This document shows positions 26,993 to 37,624 of a stretch of DNA of 64,000 bases, in pieces. Location of the stretch: the NCBI RefSeq assembly GCF_014145615.1, contig NZ_JACIVH010000041.1:29931-93930 (forward strand), written 5' to 3'. Every line of letters begins with the position of its first letter. Position 1 is the first letter of the stretch. Under the pieces are notes generated by a model. That model was given only the letters and a program-made list of their open reading frames with translations, did not search any database and was not told the DNA's origin. Both the position numbers and the translations under genes were made by a program. This DNA is from Limosilactobacillus balticus (lineage in GTDB: Bacteria; Bacillota; Bacilli; Lactobacillales; Lactobacillaceae).

Positions 26993-29113
26993 ATGGCAAC
27001 CAAAACAACCAAATCAACGGCGAAAAAGACAACTCGTCGCCGTTCAAAAATTAAAAAAAATCTGGTGATCGTGGAGTCACCATCAAAGGCAAAAACAATC
27101 GGTAAATTTTTAGGCCGGTCCTATAAGGTTGTGGCTAGTTTAGGTCATATTCGGGACTTGCCAAAAAGCCGGATGGGGGTAGATATTGAAAATGACTACA
27201 CCCCTGATTACATTTCAATTCGGGGGAAGGGTGATGTAATTAAGGAACTACGGAAGGACGCTAAAAATGCGAAAGCCGTATATCTTGCATCTGACCCTGA
27301 CCGTGAAGGGGAAGCAATTGCCTGGCACGTTTCAAATATTTTAAAGCTTGATGATGATCAGAAGAACCGGGTTACCTTTAACGAAATTACTAAGGATGCG
27401 GTTAAAGAAGCTTTTAAGGAACCTCGAGAAATTAATATGGATCTCGTGGATGCCCAACAGGCACGACGGGTATTAGATCGATTAGTTGGATATTCAATTA
27501 GCCCAATTTTATGGAAAAAAGTTAAAAAAGGCTTAAGTGCTGGTCGTGTTCAATCAGTTGCTCTTTACCTGATTATTCAACGTGAAAATGAAATCAAGAA
27601 CTTCAAACCAGAGGAATACTGGACAATTGATGCTGATTTCAAGAAGGGCAAAGAAGAATTTAAAGCTAGTTTTTACGGTGAAAATGGTAAGAAGGTTTCC
27701 TTAAAGAATAATGATGTCGTTCAGGCAATTCTTTCTAAAATTGATAAAAAGAAAGATTTTGATGTTACTAAGGTGACAAAAAAAGAACGTCGTCGGCAAC
27801 CACAACCACCATATACGACTTCGACCATGCAACAGGATGCTAACCGTCGTTTGAATTTCCGAACGCGAAAGACGATGATGGCAGCACAAATGTTATATGA
27901 AGGGATCGATATTAAAGAAGGGGCACCAGTTGGTTTAATTACCTATATGCGGACGGACTCAACTCGGGTGGCGTCAATTGCTAAGCATGAAGCGTCTAAC
28001 TATATTCATGAAAACTATGGCGCGGAATATGCGGCAATAAAGCCGGTTAAGGGGAAATTACCTGAAGGGGCACAAGATGCGCACGAAGCTATTCGGCCAA
28101 CTTCAGTCTATCGGACACCAGCTAAAATGAAGCAATATTTAACTCCTGACCAATATAAACTTTATAATTTGATTTGGTCGCGGTTTGTAGCTAGTCAAAT
28201 GACTGCAGAAGTAATTGATACGATGAGCGTTAACCTTCAGCAAAATGGTGTCGACTTCCGTGCAAATGGATCAAAAGTTAAGTTCCCTGGGTTTACAAAA
28301 GTATATAAGCGAGGAACTGAAAAAGATAACTTGTTGCCAGAATTAACTGAAGGTGACAAAGCTAAAATGATAAAGGATGATCCAGCTCAGCACTTTACCC
28401 AACCGCCTGCTCGTTATACAGAAGCGGCTCTTATTAAAACTCTGGAAGAAAATGGTGTCGGCCGTCCATCAACCTATGCGCCAACGCTTGATACGATTCA
28501 GCGACGTTATTATGTTCGCCTTGTATCACGCCACTTTGAGCCAACTGAATTGGGTGAAATTGTTAACCGAATTATCGAGAAGCAATTCCCTGACATTGTC
28601 AATGTCCAATTTACTGCCGATATTGAAGGCAAACTTGATGAGATTGAAGAAGGTAAGCAGAACTGGATTAATGTTGTTGATAAATTCTATCAACCATTCT
28701 CAAAAGAAGTTGATGCGGCTGAAGAAGAAGTTGATAAGATTGAGATGAAAGATGAACTTGCTGGCACAGATTGTGAAATTTGTGGGGCCCCAATGGTTAT
28801 TAAAATGGGTCGGTATGGCAAGTTCTATGCATGTTCTCGCTTCCCAAATTGTCGGAATACCAAGGCGATTGTAAAAGATACTGGAATTACATGTCCAAAG
28901 TGTGGGCAAGGAACGGTTGTTGAACGAAAATCAAAGAAGAACCGAACTTTCTATGGTTGTTCCCGCTATCCAGATTGTGACTTTGTTTCATGGGATAAAC
29001 CGATTGGACGTAATTGTCCTAAAGATGGGCACTTCCTTGTTGAAAAGAAAGTCAAGGGTGGCAAACAAGTTGTCTGTCCTAATGGAGATTACCAAGAAGA
29101 AGTTCAGAAGTAA
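26993..29113 (+). CDS. topA: DNA topoisomerase I
   Basis: Type IA topoisomerase that relaxes negative supercoils. The 706 residues have a basic, Lys/Arg/Thr-rich start, the TOPRIM domain ([33 protein letters not shown] with the DxD metal site), and the active-site Tyr in [12 protein letters not shown]. Three C-terminal zinc-ribbon-like modules follow: [18 protein letters not shown] with [17 protein letters not shown] with CSRYPDC, and a reduced last module (NCPKDG with a single later Cys), which lacks two ligands. It is transcribed from its own likely promoter and ends at a terminator. Confidence 0.97.
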   Translation: MATKTTKSTAKKTTRRRSKIKKNLVIVESPSKAKTIGKFLGRSYKVVASLGHIRDLPKSRMGVDIENDYTPDYISIRGKGDVIKELRKDAKNAKAVYLASDPDREGEAIAWHVSNILKLDDDQKNRVTFNEITKDAVKEAFKEPREINMDLVDAQQARRVLDRLVGYSISPILWKKVKKGLSAGRVQSVALYLIIQRENEIKNFKPEEYWTIDADFKKGKEEFKASFYGENGKKVSLKNNDVVQAILSKIDKKKDFDVTKVTKKERRRQPQPPYTTSTMQQDANRRLNFRTRKTMMAAQMLYEGIDIKEGAPVGLITYMRTDSTRVASIAKHEASNYIHENYGAEYAAIKPVKGKLPEGAQDAHEAIRPTSVYRTPAKMKQYLTPDQYKLYNLIWSRFVASQMTAEVIDTMSVNLQQNGVDFRANGSKVKFPGFTKVYKRGTEKDNLLPELTEGDKAKMIKDDPAQHFTQPPARYTEAALIKTLEENGVGRPSTYAPTLDTIQRRYYVRLVSRHFEPTELGEIVNRIIEKQFPDIVNVQFTADIEGKLDEIEEGKQNWINVVDKFYQPFSKEVDAAEEEVDKIEMKDELAGTDCEICGAPMVIKMGRYGKFYACSRFPNCRNTKAIVKDTGITCPKCGQGTVVERKSKKNRTFYGCSRYPDCDFVSWDKPIGRNCPKDGHFLVEKKVKGGKQVVCPNGDYQEEVQK

Positions 29114-29160
29114 AAATATTGCGCTGGTTTTTTACTAAATTTTACTTAAGTGTTTATTGA

Positions 29161-29203
29161 AAAGGGTTCCAAAATCTGCTATTGTGCGTTTGGAACCTTT
29201 TTT
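29161..29203 (+). terminator. Terminator of topA
   Basis: The stem GGTTCCAAA / TTTGGAACC with a 15-base loop is followed by seven T. It is about 45 bases beyond the topA stop. Confidence 0.85.
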
Positions 29204-29248
29204 ATATACTTAATGTTAAACGATTATCAATTGAAGGGATCGATAACA

Positions 29249-30127
29249 ATGATTACTTTACAAAACCAACAATTAACTGTGCAAATTGATGAATTAGGTG
29301 CTCAATTACATAGTATTAAACGGCAAGATAACGAAATCGAATACTTATGGCAGGGAGATCCCGCCTCATGGAATCGCCAAGCACCAATTCTCTTTCCGTT
29401 CGTTGGTCGCTTGAAAGATGATCAATACCAATATGGCAACCAAACTTATCATCAAACACAACATGGTTTTGCACGTGATCGAAAATTTCAAGTTATTGAG
29501 CAAACACCATCGATGGTTGTGATGGAACAGCATGATGATAGTGAAACTAAGAAGGCTTTTCCTTTTTCGTTTAGTCTTCAGGTGAAATTTGAATTAATTG
29601 TCGATAAGGTTGAAATTAGCTATGCGGTGAAAAATCCGAGTGAAGATGAAACTTTAATCTATGCTATTGGAGCACACCCTGGTTTTAATATGCCATTAAC
29701 TAGTGCCGGTAGTTTTGAACAAACAGAATTAAGTGTTAAACCGGCAACAGAATATTCACGGATCGTTTTAGATGGCGCTTATAATGATTCAGCTCATCCA
29801 CAATTGATTAATATGCAGGATTCATTATCACTTAATCATGATCTTTTTAATAAGGATGCTATTATTTTCAAAACAGATGGTGGCCATTTTACAGCCAAAT
29901 TAACAGATACTGTTGCTAATCATGGGGTTGTAGTTGATACCTTTAATACGGAATACGTGGGTGTTTGGTCACAATATCCAAGTACAGCTCCATTTGTATG
30001 TGTGGAACCGTGGTGGGGAATAGCTGATAATGTCAACGCTGATGGGTTGCTCCTTCATAAGCAAGGGATGCACCGCCTAGCACCAAATGAAACAGATAAT
30101 TATCACTTTAGCATTAAGCCATTTTAA
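29249..30127 (+). CDS. Aldose 1-epimerase family protein (LacX-like)
   Basis: Interconverts alpha and beta anomers of sugars; this branch resembles LacX/YeaD-type mutarotase-like proteins with unproven sugar specificity. The 292 residues begin ITLQNQQLTVQIDELGAQLH and show APILFPFVGRLKDDQY, QHGFARDRKF with one catalytic-type His, YAIGAHPGFN with the second, and FVCVEPWWGIADN with the acidic residue. I chose ATG 29249; the longer in-frame opening runs through the topA terminator and lacks a ribosome binding site. It is convergent with plsY. Confidence 0.9.
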   Translation: MITLQNQQLTVQIDELGAQLHSIKRQDNEIEYLWQGDPASWNRQAPILFPFVGRLKDDQYQYGNQTYHQTQHGFARDRKFQVIEQTPSMVVMEQHDDSETKKAFPFSFSLQVKFELIVDKVEISYAVKNPSEDETLIYAIGAHPGFNMPLTSAGSFEQTELSVKPATEYSRIVLDGAYNDSAHPQLINMQDSLSLNHDLFNKDAIIFKTDGGHFTAKLTDTVANHGVVVDTFNTEYVGVWSQYPSTAPFVCVEPWWGIADNVNADGLLLHKQGMHRLAPNETDNYHFSIKPF

Positions 30128-30133
30128 CGAAAA

Positions 30134-30176
30134 AAATAGGAGACTGTGAAAATTCTCATTTCCAGTCTCCTATTTA
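30134..30176. terminator. Bidirectional terminator between the epimerase gene and plsY
   Basis: AAATAGGAGACTG pairs perfectly with CAGTCTCCTATTT around a 16-17-base centre. T-rich flanks occur on both strands. It overlaps the last bases of plsY. Confidence 0.85.
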
Positions 30177-30799
30177 TTTTGTTTCTTTTCTCGTAAGTAA
30201 TAGCCAAGGCCAAAACTTACCATCGATTCTTTTCCTGATAAAATTCGGTGAATATTTGATCGGTGGCGGTAAAAGACCACTCCGGTTAATATTCCTGCTA
30301 CGATTGCTAATATCCACGCATGAATGAAGAGGGCAATAATGAAAATTGCACTAATACCTACCATACTGGCGGCACTAACCATACTTGTTAAGCACAAAAC
30401 AAAAATAAAAATCAAACAGGCAACAACAAAGAGGAGGGGGTTATAAGCTAATAGAATCCCCGCACTAGTTGCCACAGCCTTTCCACCATGAAAATTATCG
30501 AATATTGATACAGTGTGACCAAGGCTAGCAAATAATCCGATTAGTAGTGGATTGACAGTTCCAGATATCCCTAAAAAGTAAGGCTGACTAGCAGCGAGTG
30601 TTCCCTTTAGAATATCGATAACCAAAACGACTACGCCAGCCTTAAAGCCCAATGTCCGAAAGGTATTTGTTGTTCCAATATTCCCGCTGCCTAACTTGCG
30701 GATATCTTTATGATAAATATACTTACCGATCCAGAGGCCAGTTGGAATTGAACCTAATAGGTAAGCGATAATAATCATCCCAATAATTTCAAAAATCAT
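30170..30799 (-). CDS. plsY: Glycerol-3-phosphate acyltransferase PlsY
   Basis: Membrane enzyme that transfers an acyl group from acyl-phosphate to glycerol-3-phosphate, giving lysophosphatidate for phospholipid synthesis. The 209 residues have about five spans and all three family motifs: AYLLGSIPTGLWIGK, RKLGSGNIGTTNTFRTLG and FDNFHGGKAVATSAG. It is divergent from parE, the conserved plsY | parE-parC arrangement of Firmicutes. The weak ribosome binding site AAGGAGC precedes the start. Its 3' end lies within the shared terminator hairpin. Confidence 0.97.
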   Translation of the reverse strand: MIFEIIGMIIIAYLLGSIPTGLWIGKYIYHKDIRKLGSGNIGTTNTFRTLGFKAGVVVLVIDILKGTLAASQPYFLGISGTVNPLLIGLFASLGHTVSIFDNFHGGKAVATSAGILLAYNPLLFVVACLIFIFVLCLTSMVSAASMVGISAIFIIALFIHAWILAIVAGILTGVVFYRHRSNIHRILSGKESMVSFGLGYYLREKKQNK

Positions 30800-31024
30800 A
30801 TAAATAGCTCCTTAATAATAGCTTATACAGCTTTTAAGCATAGCATGAATATTTGATTTTAACCACTAGGAAGACACAATTTGCCAATCTACCAAGTTTT
30901 CAGTATCATTTTAATTATGAATTGAAATTGTAGCCAGTTTAGCTTTACAATTAACAAATGTAAATGGTAAAATAATTTTCCGAACATACGTTTAGGTATA
31001 ATATTGGCAATGGGAGGTCATTTT

Positions 31025-33034
31025 GTGGCCAAAGAAGAAGTAAAATATGATGCCTCATCCATACAAGTATTAAAAGGACTTGAGGCGGTACGAAAAAGAC
31101 CAGGGATGTATATTGGATCGACTGATTCACGTGGATTGCACCACCTGGTATATGAAATAGTGGATAATGCCGTTGATGAAGCGTTATCCGGGTATGGTGA
31201 TGAGATTAACGTCACCATTGAAGCAGATAATGCGATTACAGTTCAAGATCATGGTCGGGGGATGCCGGTTGGGATGCATGCTTCTGGTAAGCCTACGCCC
31301 GAAGTTATTATGACGGTCCTTCATGCTGGAGGAAAGTTTGGTCAGTCAGATGGCTATAAGACTTCAGGAGGACTTCATGGTGTTGGGGCTTCCGTTGTAA
31401 ATGCCTTATCATCACATTTGACGCTGACAATTGTCCGTGATCACGTCCGTTACCAAGAAATTTTTAAGGATGGCGGTCAACCAGTTGGAACGTTGAAAAA
31501 ATTAGGAAAAACTAAAGCGGAGAACGGAACGACCGTTTCATTTAAGCCGGACCCAAAGATTTTTTCAACTACTGTTTATGACTATAATACCTTAGCTAAT
31601 CGGCTTCGTGAGTCGGCCTTTTTATTGAAAGGAATTAAGATTACCCTTACTGATAAACGAGCTGGTCAAGAGAAAAAAGATGTATTCCAGTTCGACAATG
31701 GAATTCAGGAGTTCGTTTCTTATCTTAACGAGGGTAAGGACGTTTTAGGAAAGACGCTTTACTTTGACGGAAAGCAAGATGGGGTCGAAGTTGAAGTGGC
31801 GGCTCAATATAATGATGGTTATTCTGAGAGTTTGTTATCATTTGTCAACAATGTCCGAACTCCAGATGGTGGTACTCATGAAGCCGGATTCCGGAGTGCC
31901 TGGACGAAGACTTTCAATGAATATGCAAAAAAGGTTGGCCTGTTAAAAGCTAATGATAAAAATCTAGAAGGTAGTGATGTTCGGGAAGGGTTAACAGCGG
32001 TTATCTCTGTTCGGATTCCAGAACGTCTACTTCAATTTGAAGGCCAGACAAAGGATAAACTGGGAACTCCTGAAGCACGGAAAATTGTTGATGCAATTGT
32101 CAGTGAGCAGCTTAACTATGCCCTAATGGAAAACGGTGACTTTGCCCAGATGTTAATTCGCAAGGCATTAAAAGCCCGTGAAGCCCGAGAAGCTGCCCGC
32201 AAAGCCCGTAACCAAGCCCGTGGTGGTAAACGAAAGGGTAAAAAGGAACGTAATCTTTCTGGAAAATTGACTCCTGCCCAATCAAAAAATGCTAAGAAAA
32301 ATGAATTATTCCTAGTCGAAGGGGATTCGGCCGGTGGTTCAGCTAAGCAGGGGCGTGACCGTAAATTCCAAGCAATTTTACCATTACGCGGAAAAGTGCT
32401 AAATACAGAAAAGGCGAAGTTAGATGATGTATTAAAAAACGAAGAATTGAATACAATTATCTATACTGTTGGTGCTGGTGCCGGTTCTGAATTTAATGTT
32501 GAAGATTCAAACTACGATAAGATTATTATTATGACAGATGCCGATGATGATGGCGCTCATATTCAGATTCTTCTTCTTACCTTTTTCTACAAGTATATGC
32601 GGCCAATGATCGAAGCGGGAAAGATCTATATTGCTCTTCCACCACTTTATCGTTTGCAACGGGGACGAGGAGCTAAGACTAATATCACGTATGCGTGGAC
32701 TAATGAAGAATTAACAAAATTGACTAAAAAGATGGGCAAGGGAGCACAATTACAACGGTTCAAAGGGCTTGGTGAAATGAATGCTGATCAGTTGTGGGAA
32801 ACGACAATGAATCCGGAAACCCGGACACTAATCCAAGTTCGTATCGAGGATGCTGAATTAGCTGAGCGTCGTGTAACTACCTTGATGGGTAATAAGGTTG
32901 AACCACGGCGAGAATGGATTGAAGAAAATGTCCAATTCACGTTAGCCGATGATCAAGAATCTGATAAATTAGTTGAGAATAAAGGGCAATTACCTCAAAC
33001 TAAAGAGCCTACAATTAGTACATGGAATAAATAG
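31025..33034 (+). CDS. parE: DNA topoisomerase IV subunit B
   Basis: ATPase subunit of topoisomerase IV, which decatenates daughter chromosomes. The 669 residues contain the GHKL ATP site (YEIVDNAVDEA, DHGRGMP, GGLHGVGASVVNALS) and the TOPRIM metal site (LVEGDSAGGSAKQGRDR, MTDADDDGAHIQ). Called parE rather than gyrB because it is next to plsY and parC. I chose GTG 31025, seven bases after GGGAGG; in-frame TTG and ATG codons upstream precede or overlap that site. A TATAAT at 30997-31002 may be the -10 element of its promoter. Confidence 0.95.
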   Translation: MAKEEVKYDASSIQVLKGLEAVRKRPGMYIGSTDSRGLHHLVYEIVDNAVDEALSGYGDEINVTIEADNAITVQDHGRGMPVGMHASGKPTPEVIMTVLHAGGKFGQSDGYKTSGGLHGVGASVVNALSSHLTLTIVRDHVRYQEIFKDGGQPVGTLKKLGKTKAENGTTVSFKPDPKIFSTTVYDYNTLANRLRESAFLLKGIKITLTDKRAGQEKKDVFQFDNGIQEFVSYLNEGKDVLGKTLYFDGKQDGVEVEVAAQYNDGYSESLLSFVNNVRTPDGGTHEAGFRSAWTKTFNEYAKKVGLLKANDKNLEGSDVREGLTAVISVRIPERLLQFEGQTKDKLGTPEARKIVDAIVSEQLNYALMENGDFAQMLIRKALKAREAREAARKARNQARGGKRKGKKERNLSGKLTPAQSKNAKKNELFLVEGDSAGGSAKQGRDRKFQAILPLRGKVLNTEKAKLDDVLKNEELNTIIYTVGAGAGSEFNVEDSNYDKIIIMTDADDDGAHIQILLLTFFYKYMRPMIEAGKIYIALPPLYRLQRGRGAKTNITYAWTNEELTKLTKKMGKGAQLQRFKGLGEMNADQLWETTMNPETRTLIQVRIEDAELAERRVTTLMGNKVEPRREWIEENVQFTLADDQESDKLVENKGQLPQTKEPTISTWNK

Positions 33035-33052
33035 AGAAGGGAATCAAGTTTT

Positions 33053-35518
33053 GTGAGAAACGGAAAAATTGAACATATGACACTCGAACAGATCATGGGT
33101 GATCGTTTTGGGCGTTATTCAAAATCAATTATTCAAGAACGAGCTTTGCCTGATATTCGTGATGGATTAAAACCGGTTCAGCGCCGGATTTTATTTGCCA
33201 TGAATAAGGATGGAAATACTTATGATAAAGGATTTCGTAAGTCTGCTAAATCAGTTGGGAACGTAATGGGTAACTTCCACCCCCACGGTGATAGTTCAAT
33301 TTATGAAGCATTAGTCCGGTTAAGTCAGGATTGGAAATTACGTGAACCCCTGATTGAAATGCATGGTAATAATGGATCAATGGATGGTGATCCACCAGCT
33401 GCCATGCGTTATACTGAAGCTCGGCTTAGTAAAATAGCAGGTTTAATGCTTCAAGATATCGACAAAGATACAGTTGAGATGGCTTTAAACTTTGACGATA
33501 CTGAAAAGGAACCGACAGTTTTACCAGCACGGATTCCGAACTTACTCGTTAATGGAGCAACTGGAATTTCTGCTGGATATGCTACTGAGATTCCAACGCA
33601 TAATTTAAGTGAAGTTCTTGATGCACTGATTTATCTTATCAAGCATCCAACTGCTTCTTTGGATAAGTTAATGGAATTTATTCCTGGACCTGATTTCCCA
33701 ACTGGTGGAATCATTCAGGGGATTGATGGCATTCGTAAGGCATACCAGACTGGTCGCGGTCGGGTCGTAGTGCGAGCAAAAACGGAGATTGAAACATTGC
33801 GGGGTGGTCGTCAACAAATTAATGTGACGGAGATTCCTTATGAAGTAAATAAGGCGCAACTGGTTAAGCGAATTAACGATCTGCGCCTCGCCAAAAAAGT
33901 TGAGGGAATTGCGGAAGCCCGCGATGAAACTGATCGTAGTGGATTACGAATTGCAATCGAACTAAAGCGGGGAGCTAATGCAAACGGGCTCCTTAATTAC
34001 TTATTAAAGAACACCGATTTACAGATTAACTATAATTTCAATATGGTTGCGATTGATGACCAGCGACCAATGCGTGTTGGCTTGAAGCGAATTTTGACTT
34101 CCTATCTCGAATTCCAGAAAGAGATTATTCGTCGACGGACCCAATATAACCTAACGAAGGCTCAACAACGTTTGCATATTGTCGAAGGGTTAATTAAAGC
34201 ACTCTCAATTTTAGATAAGGTCATTAAAACGATTCGGGCAAGTAAGAATCGTAAGGACGCAAAGGAAAACTTAGTAAAAGAATATAGCTTTACATCTGAA
34301 CAGGCTGAAGCAATTGTTACCTTGCAACTTTATCGCTTAACAAATACGGATGTAACTGAGCTAGAAAAAGAACAAGAGCAGCTAAATTCGCGGATTAATG
34401 AATATCAGTTAATCTTAACTAACGAAAATGAGTTAGCAAAAGTCCTTACTAAGGAAATTAGGGCTATCAAGAAGGAATTTGGTAATCCGAGACGAACCAA
34501 GATTGAAAATCATGTTGAAAAGCTTGAGATTGATACGAAAGTTACGGTTGCAAACGAAGATGTGGTGGTTTTAGTTTCGCATGCGGGCTATATTAAACGA
34601 AGCAGCATTCGTTCCTTCAAGGCTTCGGAAGCAGAAGCAAATGGCCTCCGAGAAGATGATTACCCATTATTGATTCAGCAAACGAATACATTATCGCATT
34701 TATTCATGTTTACCAACTTTGGGCATATCATTTACCGACCAATTCATGAAATCGCGGATGCGCGGTGGAAGGATACTGGCGAGCATATCTCACAAACAAT
34801 CGGCTTAGCAGATAATGAAGAGATCATTAAAGCAATGATTTTTGATAAACTAGATCAGCCAGGAACAATCATTATGGGAACCAGCGATGGTCAAGTAAAG
34901 CAAACGGCCTTTAATGACTATAAGCCTGGTTCACGTTATAAAAGCCATGCAAGTGTCGCAATTAAGCTCAGGGATAATGCGCAAGTTGTAAATGTTGATT
35001 ATTATGAACCGACAAATGAGAATTATTCACTATTGACGATTAGTCGCCAAGGATATGCAGTGCGGTATGATGTCGCGGATGTTCCTGTAACCGGGATCCG
35101 GACAGCTGGTGTACGAGCCATTAACCTGAAAGATGATGACCAAGTAGCAGATCAAATCTTGGTTAAAGATGGTCAAGATATTGCGGTAATTACCCAACGA
35201 GGAGCATTTAAGGAAATGCCAGTTGATAAAATTGAGATTGGGGCACGAGCACGGCGAGGAGAACTTGTTCTTCGGCGGTTAAAATCACATCCTCATGAAA
35301 TTGCGGACTTCCTTGCTTATGACCCTGATTATCAGGGAGCTTTTGAGACCATTACTAACCGGCCGGCATTCCAAGATATAATGGCTACCGACCATCGTCT
35401 AAGCTCAATTAAGTCAAACGGAGCTTTTGTAATTGATACTGATACGCAAGGAGAACCAGTAAAGCTTCGAATGAAACAAATGAATGTTTTATCCGAAGAA
35501 CCTGTTAGCCAAAATTAA
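33053..35518 (+). CDS. parC: DNA topoisomerase IV subunit A
   Basis: DNA-breaking subunit of topoisomerase IV. The 821 residues show RALPDIRDGLKPVQRRILFA, the quinolone-resistance region around FHPHGDSSIYEALVRLSQ with normal Ser and Glu residues, and the catalytic Tyr in AAMRYTEARLSKIA. The C-terminal beta-pinwheel repeats follow (SHAGYIKRSS, SRQGYAVRYD, TQRGAFKEMP). The start GTG 33053 has AGAAGGGA about ten bases upstream. The gap to parE is 18 bases and the pair forms one operon. Confidence 0.96.
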   Translation: MRNGKIEHMTLEQIMGDRFGRYSKSIIQERALPDIRDGLKPVQRRILFAMNKDGNTYDKGFRKSAKSVGNVMGNFHPHGDSSIYEALVRLSQDWKLREPLIEMHGNNGSMDGDPPAAMRYTEARLSKIAGLMLQDIDKDTVEMALNFDDTEKEPTVLPARIPNLLVNGATGISAGYATEIPTHNLSEVLDALIYLIKHPTASLDKLMEFIPGPDFPTGGIIQGIDGIRKAYQTGRGRVVVRAKTEIETLRGGRQQINVTEIPYEVNKAQLVKRINDLRLAKKVEGIAEARDETDRSGLRIAIELKRGANANGLLNYLLKNTDLQINYNFNMVAIDDQRPMRVGLKRILTSYLEFQKEIIRRRTQYNLTKAQQRLHIVEGLIKALSILDKVIKTIRASKNRKDAKENLVKEYSFTSEQAEAIVTLQLYRLTNTDVTELEKEQEQLNSRINEYQLILTNENELAKVLTKEIRAIKKEFGNPRRTKIENHVEKLEIDTKVTVANEDVVVLVSHAGYIKRSSIRSFKASEAEANGLREDDYPLLIQQTNTLSHLFMFTNFGHIIYRPIHEIADARWKDTGEHISQTIGLADNEEIIKAMIFDKLDQPGTIIMGTSDGQVKQTAFNDYKPGSRYKSHASVAIKLRDNAQVVNVDYYEPTNENYSLLTISRQGYAVRYDVADVPVTGIRTAGVRAINLKDDDQVADQILVKDGQDIAVITQRGAFKEMPVDKIEIGARARRGELVLRRLKSHPHEIADFLAYDPDYQGAFETITNRPAFQDIMATDHRLSSIKSNGAFVIDTDTQGEPVKLRMKQMNVLSEEPVSQN

Positions 35519-35533
35519 AAGAGGGCGAAAAGC

Positions 35534-36001
35534 TTGGCATATATTAAAGAAATTCGTGATCTGGTGGGGCATCGTCCCCTAATCATGACTAGTGCTTCTG
35601 GAGCGCTTTTAGACCAGCAAGGAGCTGTCTTGCTTCAAGAACGCGCAGATACTGGTGATTGGGGCTTTCCAGGCGGCTATATGGAATTTGGCGAATCTTT
35701 TGAGCAAACTGTAAAGCGCGAATTTAAAGAAGATGCGGGAATTGAAATTGTGCCTGTCAAGCGACTAGCAATCCTTGATCAGGATTTTTATACTTATCCT
35801 AATGGTGACCGTGTTCAACCAGTTAATGCTTTTTACTTAGTTGAAGAAACTAGCACTAAACATTATCAGCCAAAAGTTACAGAAACGACAACCACTGAAT
35901 ATTTTTTAATAGATGAAAAACCGCCACGCTTTTTTAACAGTCAGCATGAACAAATGTGGCAGATCTTAAAAGATTTTATCCATAATAGGGAAGATATTTA
36001 A
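35534..36001 (+). CDS. NUDIX hydrolase
   Basis: A 155-residue cytosolic NUDIX hydrolase; such enzymes cleave nucleoside diphosphates linked to another group, often removing damaged nucleotides. The NUDIX box is seen as GGYMEFGESFEQTVKREF followed by KEDAGIEI, with Asp in place of the second Glu of the usual REUxEExGU. The opening AYIKEIRDLVGHRPLIMTSA is typical of a lactic-acid-bacterial subgroup with unknown substrate. It starts with TTG 35534 after AGAGGGCGA. It is 15 bases after parC and probably cotranscribed with it. Confidence 0.88.
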   Translation: MAYIKEIRDLVGHRPLIMTSASGALLDQQGAVLLQERADTGDWGFPGGYMEFGESFEQTVKREFKEDAGIEIVPVKRLAILDQDFYTYPNGDRVQPVNAFYLVEETSTKHYQPKVTETTTTEYFLIDEKPPRFFNSQHEQMWQILKDFIHNREDI

Positions 36002-36109
36002 TAATTATTCTTTAATCTATTAACTTCCATGATAGAATAGAAAATGTAGATTGTTTCACCTACTAGAAATAACTAAGATTAAAGTAGTGAACAAACAGGA
36101 GGAATTTAT

Positions 36110-37045
36110 ATGAGCAAAGAATTAGTATTTGGACACCAAAAGCCTGATACAGATGCGATTACCGCTGCAATGGCATTTTCATACTTTCAAAACCAATTGG
36201 GATACGAAACTGAAGCGGTTGCTTTGGGTGAACCAAATGATGAGACTAAGTTTGCATTAAAGACTTTCGGTATGGAAGCACCACGCGTAATCGAAACTGC
36301 CGCAAACGAAGTAGATAAGGTAATGCTTGTAGATCACAACGAACCACAACAAAGTGTTAGTGATATTGATAAGGTCACTGTAACGCACTTAGTTGACCAC
36401 CACCGGATTGCCGGCTTTGAAACTGCCCAACCACTCTGGGCAACTGTTCGCCCTTACGGTTGTGTAAGCACAATCATTACAGAATTGTTCCAAGAAAAGC
36501 ACATTAATATTCCTGCTAACTTGGCTGGGATGATGCTTTCTGCTATCATTTCTGATACCTTACTTTTGAAGTCACCAACTACAACTGACCACGATCGTGA
36601 AGCTGTTAAGTACTTAGCAAAGATTGCTGGTGTTGAAGATTACGAAAAGTACGGCATTGAAATGCTTAAGGCTGGTACTAACCTTGGTGCTAAGTCTGAT
36701 GCTGATATCGTTGATGGTGATGCTAAGACCTTTGAACTTGGCGGCAAGAAGGTTCGTATTGGTCAAGTTAACACCGTTGATTTAGATGATGTTTTTGCTC
36801 GTCAAGCTGATCTTGAAAGTCAAATGCAAAGTATGATGGATGATAACGATTATGATTTATTCTTATTAATCGCTACTAACATCTTAAACAGTGACTCCGA
36901 ATTATTAGTTATTGGTGATCCTGCTGAAAAAGTTGAAGCAGCCTTTGGTAAGAAGCTTAACGAAAACAAGCGGATGAATTTACCAGGTGTTGTATCACGG
37001 AAGAAACAAGTTGTTCCTCCATTAACTGATGCATTCGAAGGTTAA
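36110..37045 (+). CDS. ppaC: Manganese-dependent inorganic pyrophosphatase
   Basis: Family II (DHH) pyrophosphatase that hydrolyses pyrophosphate to drive biosynthesis. The 311 residues begin [20 protein letters not shown] with the HxxDxD metal site, and contain MLVDHNE, the DHH motif in [10 protein letters not shown], and the C-terminal [10 protein letters not shown] segment that binds the product. AGGAGGA precedes the ATG by about seven bases. Codon use is strongly biased, as in pyk and hup, indicating high expression. Monocistronic, with a strong terminator. Confidence 0.97.
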   Translation: MSKELVFGHQKPDTDAITAAMAFSYFQNQLGYETEAVALGEPNDETKFALKTFGMEAPRVIETAANEVDKVMLVDHNEPQQSVSDIDKVTVTHLVDHHRIAGFETAQPLWATVRPYGCVSTIITELFQEKHINIPANLAGMMLSAIISDTLLLKSPTTTDHDREAVKYLAKIAGVEDYEKYGIEMLKAGTNLGAKSDADIVDGDAKTFELGGKKVRIGQVNTVDLDDVFARQADLESQMQSMMDDNDYDLFLLIATNILNSDSELLVIGDPAEKVEAAFGKKLNENKRMNLPGVVSRKKQVVPPLTDAFEG

Positions 37046-37055
37046 TAAATTAATT

Positions 37056-37096
37056 AAAAAACTGAGAAAAATTTTGCGATTTTTCTCAGTTTTTTG
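37056..37096 (+). terminator. Terminator of ppaC
   Basis: The stem AACTGAGAAAAAT / ATTTTTCTCAGTT, extended by A/T pairs, has a 6-base loop and ends in TTTTTT. Confidence 0.9.
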
Positions 37097-37170
37097 AGCT
37101 TTAAATTTCAAAGCTTATTCTTAATTAGTTAAAATATAAGTACTGATTTTAAGAAATGGGGTTGATATTA

Positions 37171-37560
37171 ATGAATATCACATTTACTGACCAAGCTATT
37201 CAGCGTTTACAACATTATGAATTATCATCTAAGAAGATGCTCCTAGACTTTGATGATGGGGTTGGCCCATTTTCTGCCGTTGGGAGCTGCAGTTTAGATG
37301 GTGATTATCGACTAATTCTTGTTAAAGAGAATTTAGAGACCCCAGATTATAATGAAAAAATCACCTCTAATTTAGGGGCTGTTTTTATTAAAGGTCATAC
37401 AGCAGTTCAATTTGATGATGAAATGGAAGTAAGATTTAATCCGCGATACTTTACAATGCCACTTGTCAGTCCTAAACGTGTTTTAACGGATAATCTTGAA
37501 ATTCTGGATCTTAGTAATACAGACTTAAATTCTCAAATTGATCGAGCACATGATTGTTAG
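37171..37560 (+). CDS. HesB/IscA-like fold protein lacking the usual cysteines
   Basis: A 129-residue cytosolic protein. The opening ITFTDQAIQRLQHYELSSKK and the arrangement of strands resemble the iron-sulfur biosynthesis (HesB/IscA-like) family common in lactobacilli. However, the three conserved cysteines of IscA are not there; only one internal Cys (GSCSLDG) and a terminal Cys are seen. A role in iron-sulfur assembly is therefore doubtful. I chose ATG 37171, nine bases after GGGG, over ATG 37156, which has no ribosome binding site. A long hairpin separates it from the convergent membrane-protein gene. Confidence 0.65.
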   Translation: MNITFTDQAIQRLQHYELSSKKMLLDFDDGVGPFSAVGSCSLDGDYRLILVKENLETPDYNEKITSNLGAVFIKGHTAVQFDDEMEVRFNPRYFTMPLVSPKRVLTDNLEILDLSNTDLNSQIDRAHDC

Positions 37561-37568
37561 GAACATAC

Positions 37569-37618
37569 TAAGGGAGTGTGATAGAAGTCAAATGCGACTT
37601 CGCGATCACGCTCCCTTA
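37569..37618. terminator. Long hairpin between convergent genes
   Basis: TAAGGGAGTGTGAT / ATCACGCTCCCTTA pairs with one G-U position, and an inner GAAGTC / GACTTC continues the stem. The T tail is weak on the plus strand and also on the minus strand, so it may work as a bidirectional terminator or a transcript end protector. Confidence 0.7.
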
Positions 37619-37624
37619 TTGCCT

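Noticed and set aside
29150..29248. Longer N terminus for the aldose epimerase
   Set aside because: The extra 33 codons lie across the topA terminator and have no ribosome binding site; ATG 29249 gives the family start.
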